This document shows positions 6,475 through 6,681 of a stretch of DNA of 6,681 bases, one piece after another (within the stretch, counting starts at the first letter, position 1; the number at the start of each line of letters is the position of its first letter). A program made the position numbers and the translations under genes. The stretch is from UMGS172 sp045648145. Its GTDB lineage: Bacteria > Bacillota > Clostridia > Oscillospirales > Acutalibacteraceae. The notes under the pieces are model-generated. The model had not been told where the DNA came from and did no database searches. It saw only the letters and a program-made list of their open reading frames with translations. The stretch lies in assembly GCA_045648145.1 (NCBI GenBank), contig JAZRNK010000011.1, forward strand, positions 1 through 6,681. Direction: 5' to 3'.

Positions 6475-6503
6475 ATTATATAGTGAGCAAAATTATTTGT
6501 CAA
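6475..6503 (-). promoter_or_regulatory. Perfect-consensus sigma-A promoter for the GH20 gene
   Basis: On the minus strand TTGACA (6503-6498) and TATAAT (6480-6475) are both perfect and separated by the optimal 17 nt. Transcription should start near 6468, giving a leader of about 29 nt. The -35 box lies one base from the spoIVB terminator stem, so the gene is insulated from upstream readthrough. Confidence 0.9.
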
Positions 6504-6504
6504 C

Positions 6505-6543
6505 TTACAAAAAGCACCCTGTAAAACAGAGTGCTTTTTGTAA
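6505..6543 (-). terminator. Intrinsic terminator for spoIVB
   Basis: A 13-bp stem (6505-6517 with 6531-6543) continues through one C-A mismatch (6518/6530) into 3 more pairs (6519-6521 with 6527-6529), with a 5-nt loop. The AAAAAGCAC/GTGCTTTTT core gives a U-tract within the distal arm for leftward transcription. It begins directly after the spoIVB stop codon (6546-6544). Confidence 0.88.
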
Positions 6544-6681
6544 TTATGAAGCCTCTTTCAATTTTTTACTTTCTGACACACCTTGCGCTGTTTCTAGCAT
6601 ATTCTCCGCATATATACCATAGCCTTTTGTCGGGTCGTCCACTAAAACATGGGTAACTGCACCTACTAATTTGCCATTTTG
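6544..6681 (-). CDS. spoIVB: SpoIVB-type sporulation peptidase (S55 family), C-terminal end (5' part outside window)
   Basis: The minus-strand frame entering at base 6681 runs 45 residues to TAA (6546-6544). It begins QNGKLVGAVTHVLVDDPT and continues KGYGIYAENMLETA, the very conserved tail of SpoIVB, in which the equivalent stretch is GAVTHVFVNDPTxGYG. Family knowledge: SpoIVB is made in the forespore under sigma-G, is secreted into the space between the two membranes, and cleaves SpoIVFA to trigger pro-sigma-K processing. Its PDZ domain and catalytic serine lie outside the window. The last 15 or so residues are Lys/Ser/Glu-rich and poorly conserved. Its presence indicates an endospore-forming lineage. 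It is followed immediately by a terminator and then the GH20 gene, not by spo0A. Confidence 0.88.
   Translation of the reverse strand, partial: QNGKLVGAVTHVLVDDPTKGYGIYAENMLETAQGVSESKKLKEAS

Noticed and set aside
6505..6543. The hairpin before the GH20 gene as a leader attenuator or riboswitch
   Set aside because: It lies upstream of the GH20 promoter -35 box and directly after the spoIVB stop, so it is not in the GH20 transcript and is a simple spoIVB terminator.

Overview
The window looks like chromosomal DNA from a low-GC, endospore-forming member of the Clostridia, most likely near Oscillospirales/Ruminococcaceae. The evidence is AT-rich sequence with A/T-ending codons, strong GGAGG-type ribosome binding sites, sigma-A-type promoters, and the 3' end of a spoIVB sporulation protease gene at the right edge. 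Protein family styles are also clostridial. Species-level placement is inference. No tRNA, rRNA, CRISPR array, insertion sequence or phage gene is visible, and no run over 300 bases lacks a gene.

Layout, left to right. (1) The 3' end of an RpiR/MurR-type sugar-sensing regulator (+) enters from the left. It meets a leftward two-gene operon tail-to-tail; the two stop codons share one TTAA. (2) The leftward operon (758-255 and 1973-768, -) encodes an FAD-dependent oxidoreductase followed by a shikimate-kinase-like P-loop kinase, translationally close-packed. (3) A 136-bp divergent control region (1974-2109) carries two recognisable back-to-back promoters. (4) A rightward operon (2110-4693, +) encodes a two-helix membrane protein of unknown function, a full-length bifunctional NAD(P)H-hydrate repair enzyme (epimerase plus dehydratase), and a small lipoprotein with a puzzling start codon. 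It ends in a strong two-way terminator (4691-4722). (5) A leftward single gene for a cytoplasmic GH20 beta-N-acetylhexosaminidase (6439-4739, -) has a perfect-consensus promoter with a perfect 14-bp palindrome over the predicted start of transcription. (6) A terminator and the 3' end of spoIVB (-) close the window.

How the genes work together: the window reads as several small housekeeping or accessory units rather than one pathway. The NAD(P)H-hydrate repair enzyme is metabolite damage control. The GH20 enzyme, lacking a signal peptide, would split imported GlcNAc/GalNAc-containing oligosaccharides in the cytoplasm. RpiR proteins often sense amino-sugar phosphates, but nothing here ties the truncated regulator to the GH20 gene. 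The oxidoreductase plus variant kinase pair is the least explained unit. I see no convincing new multi-gene system. The most checkable oddities are the GH20 operator-like palindrome, the lipoprotein start, the variant kinase, and a spoIVB gene not followed by spo0A.
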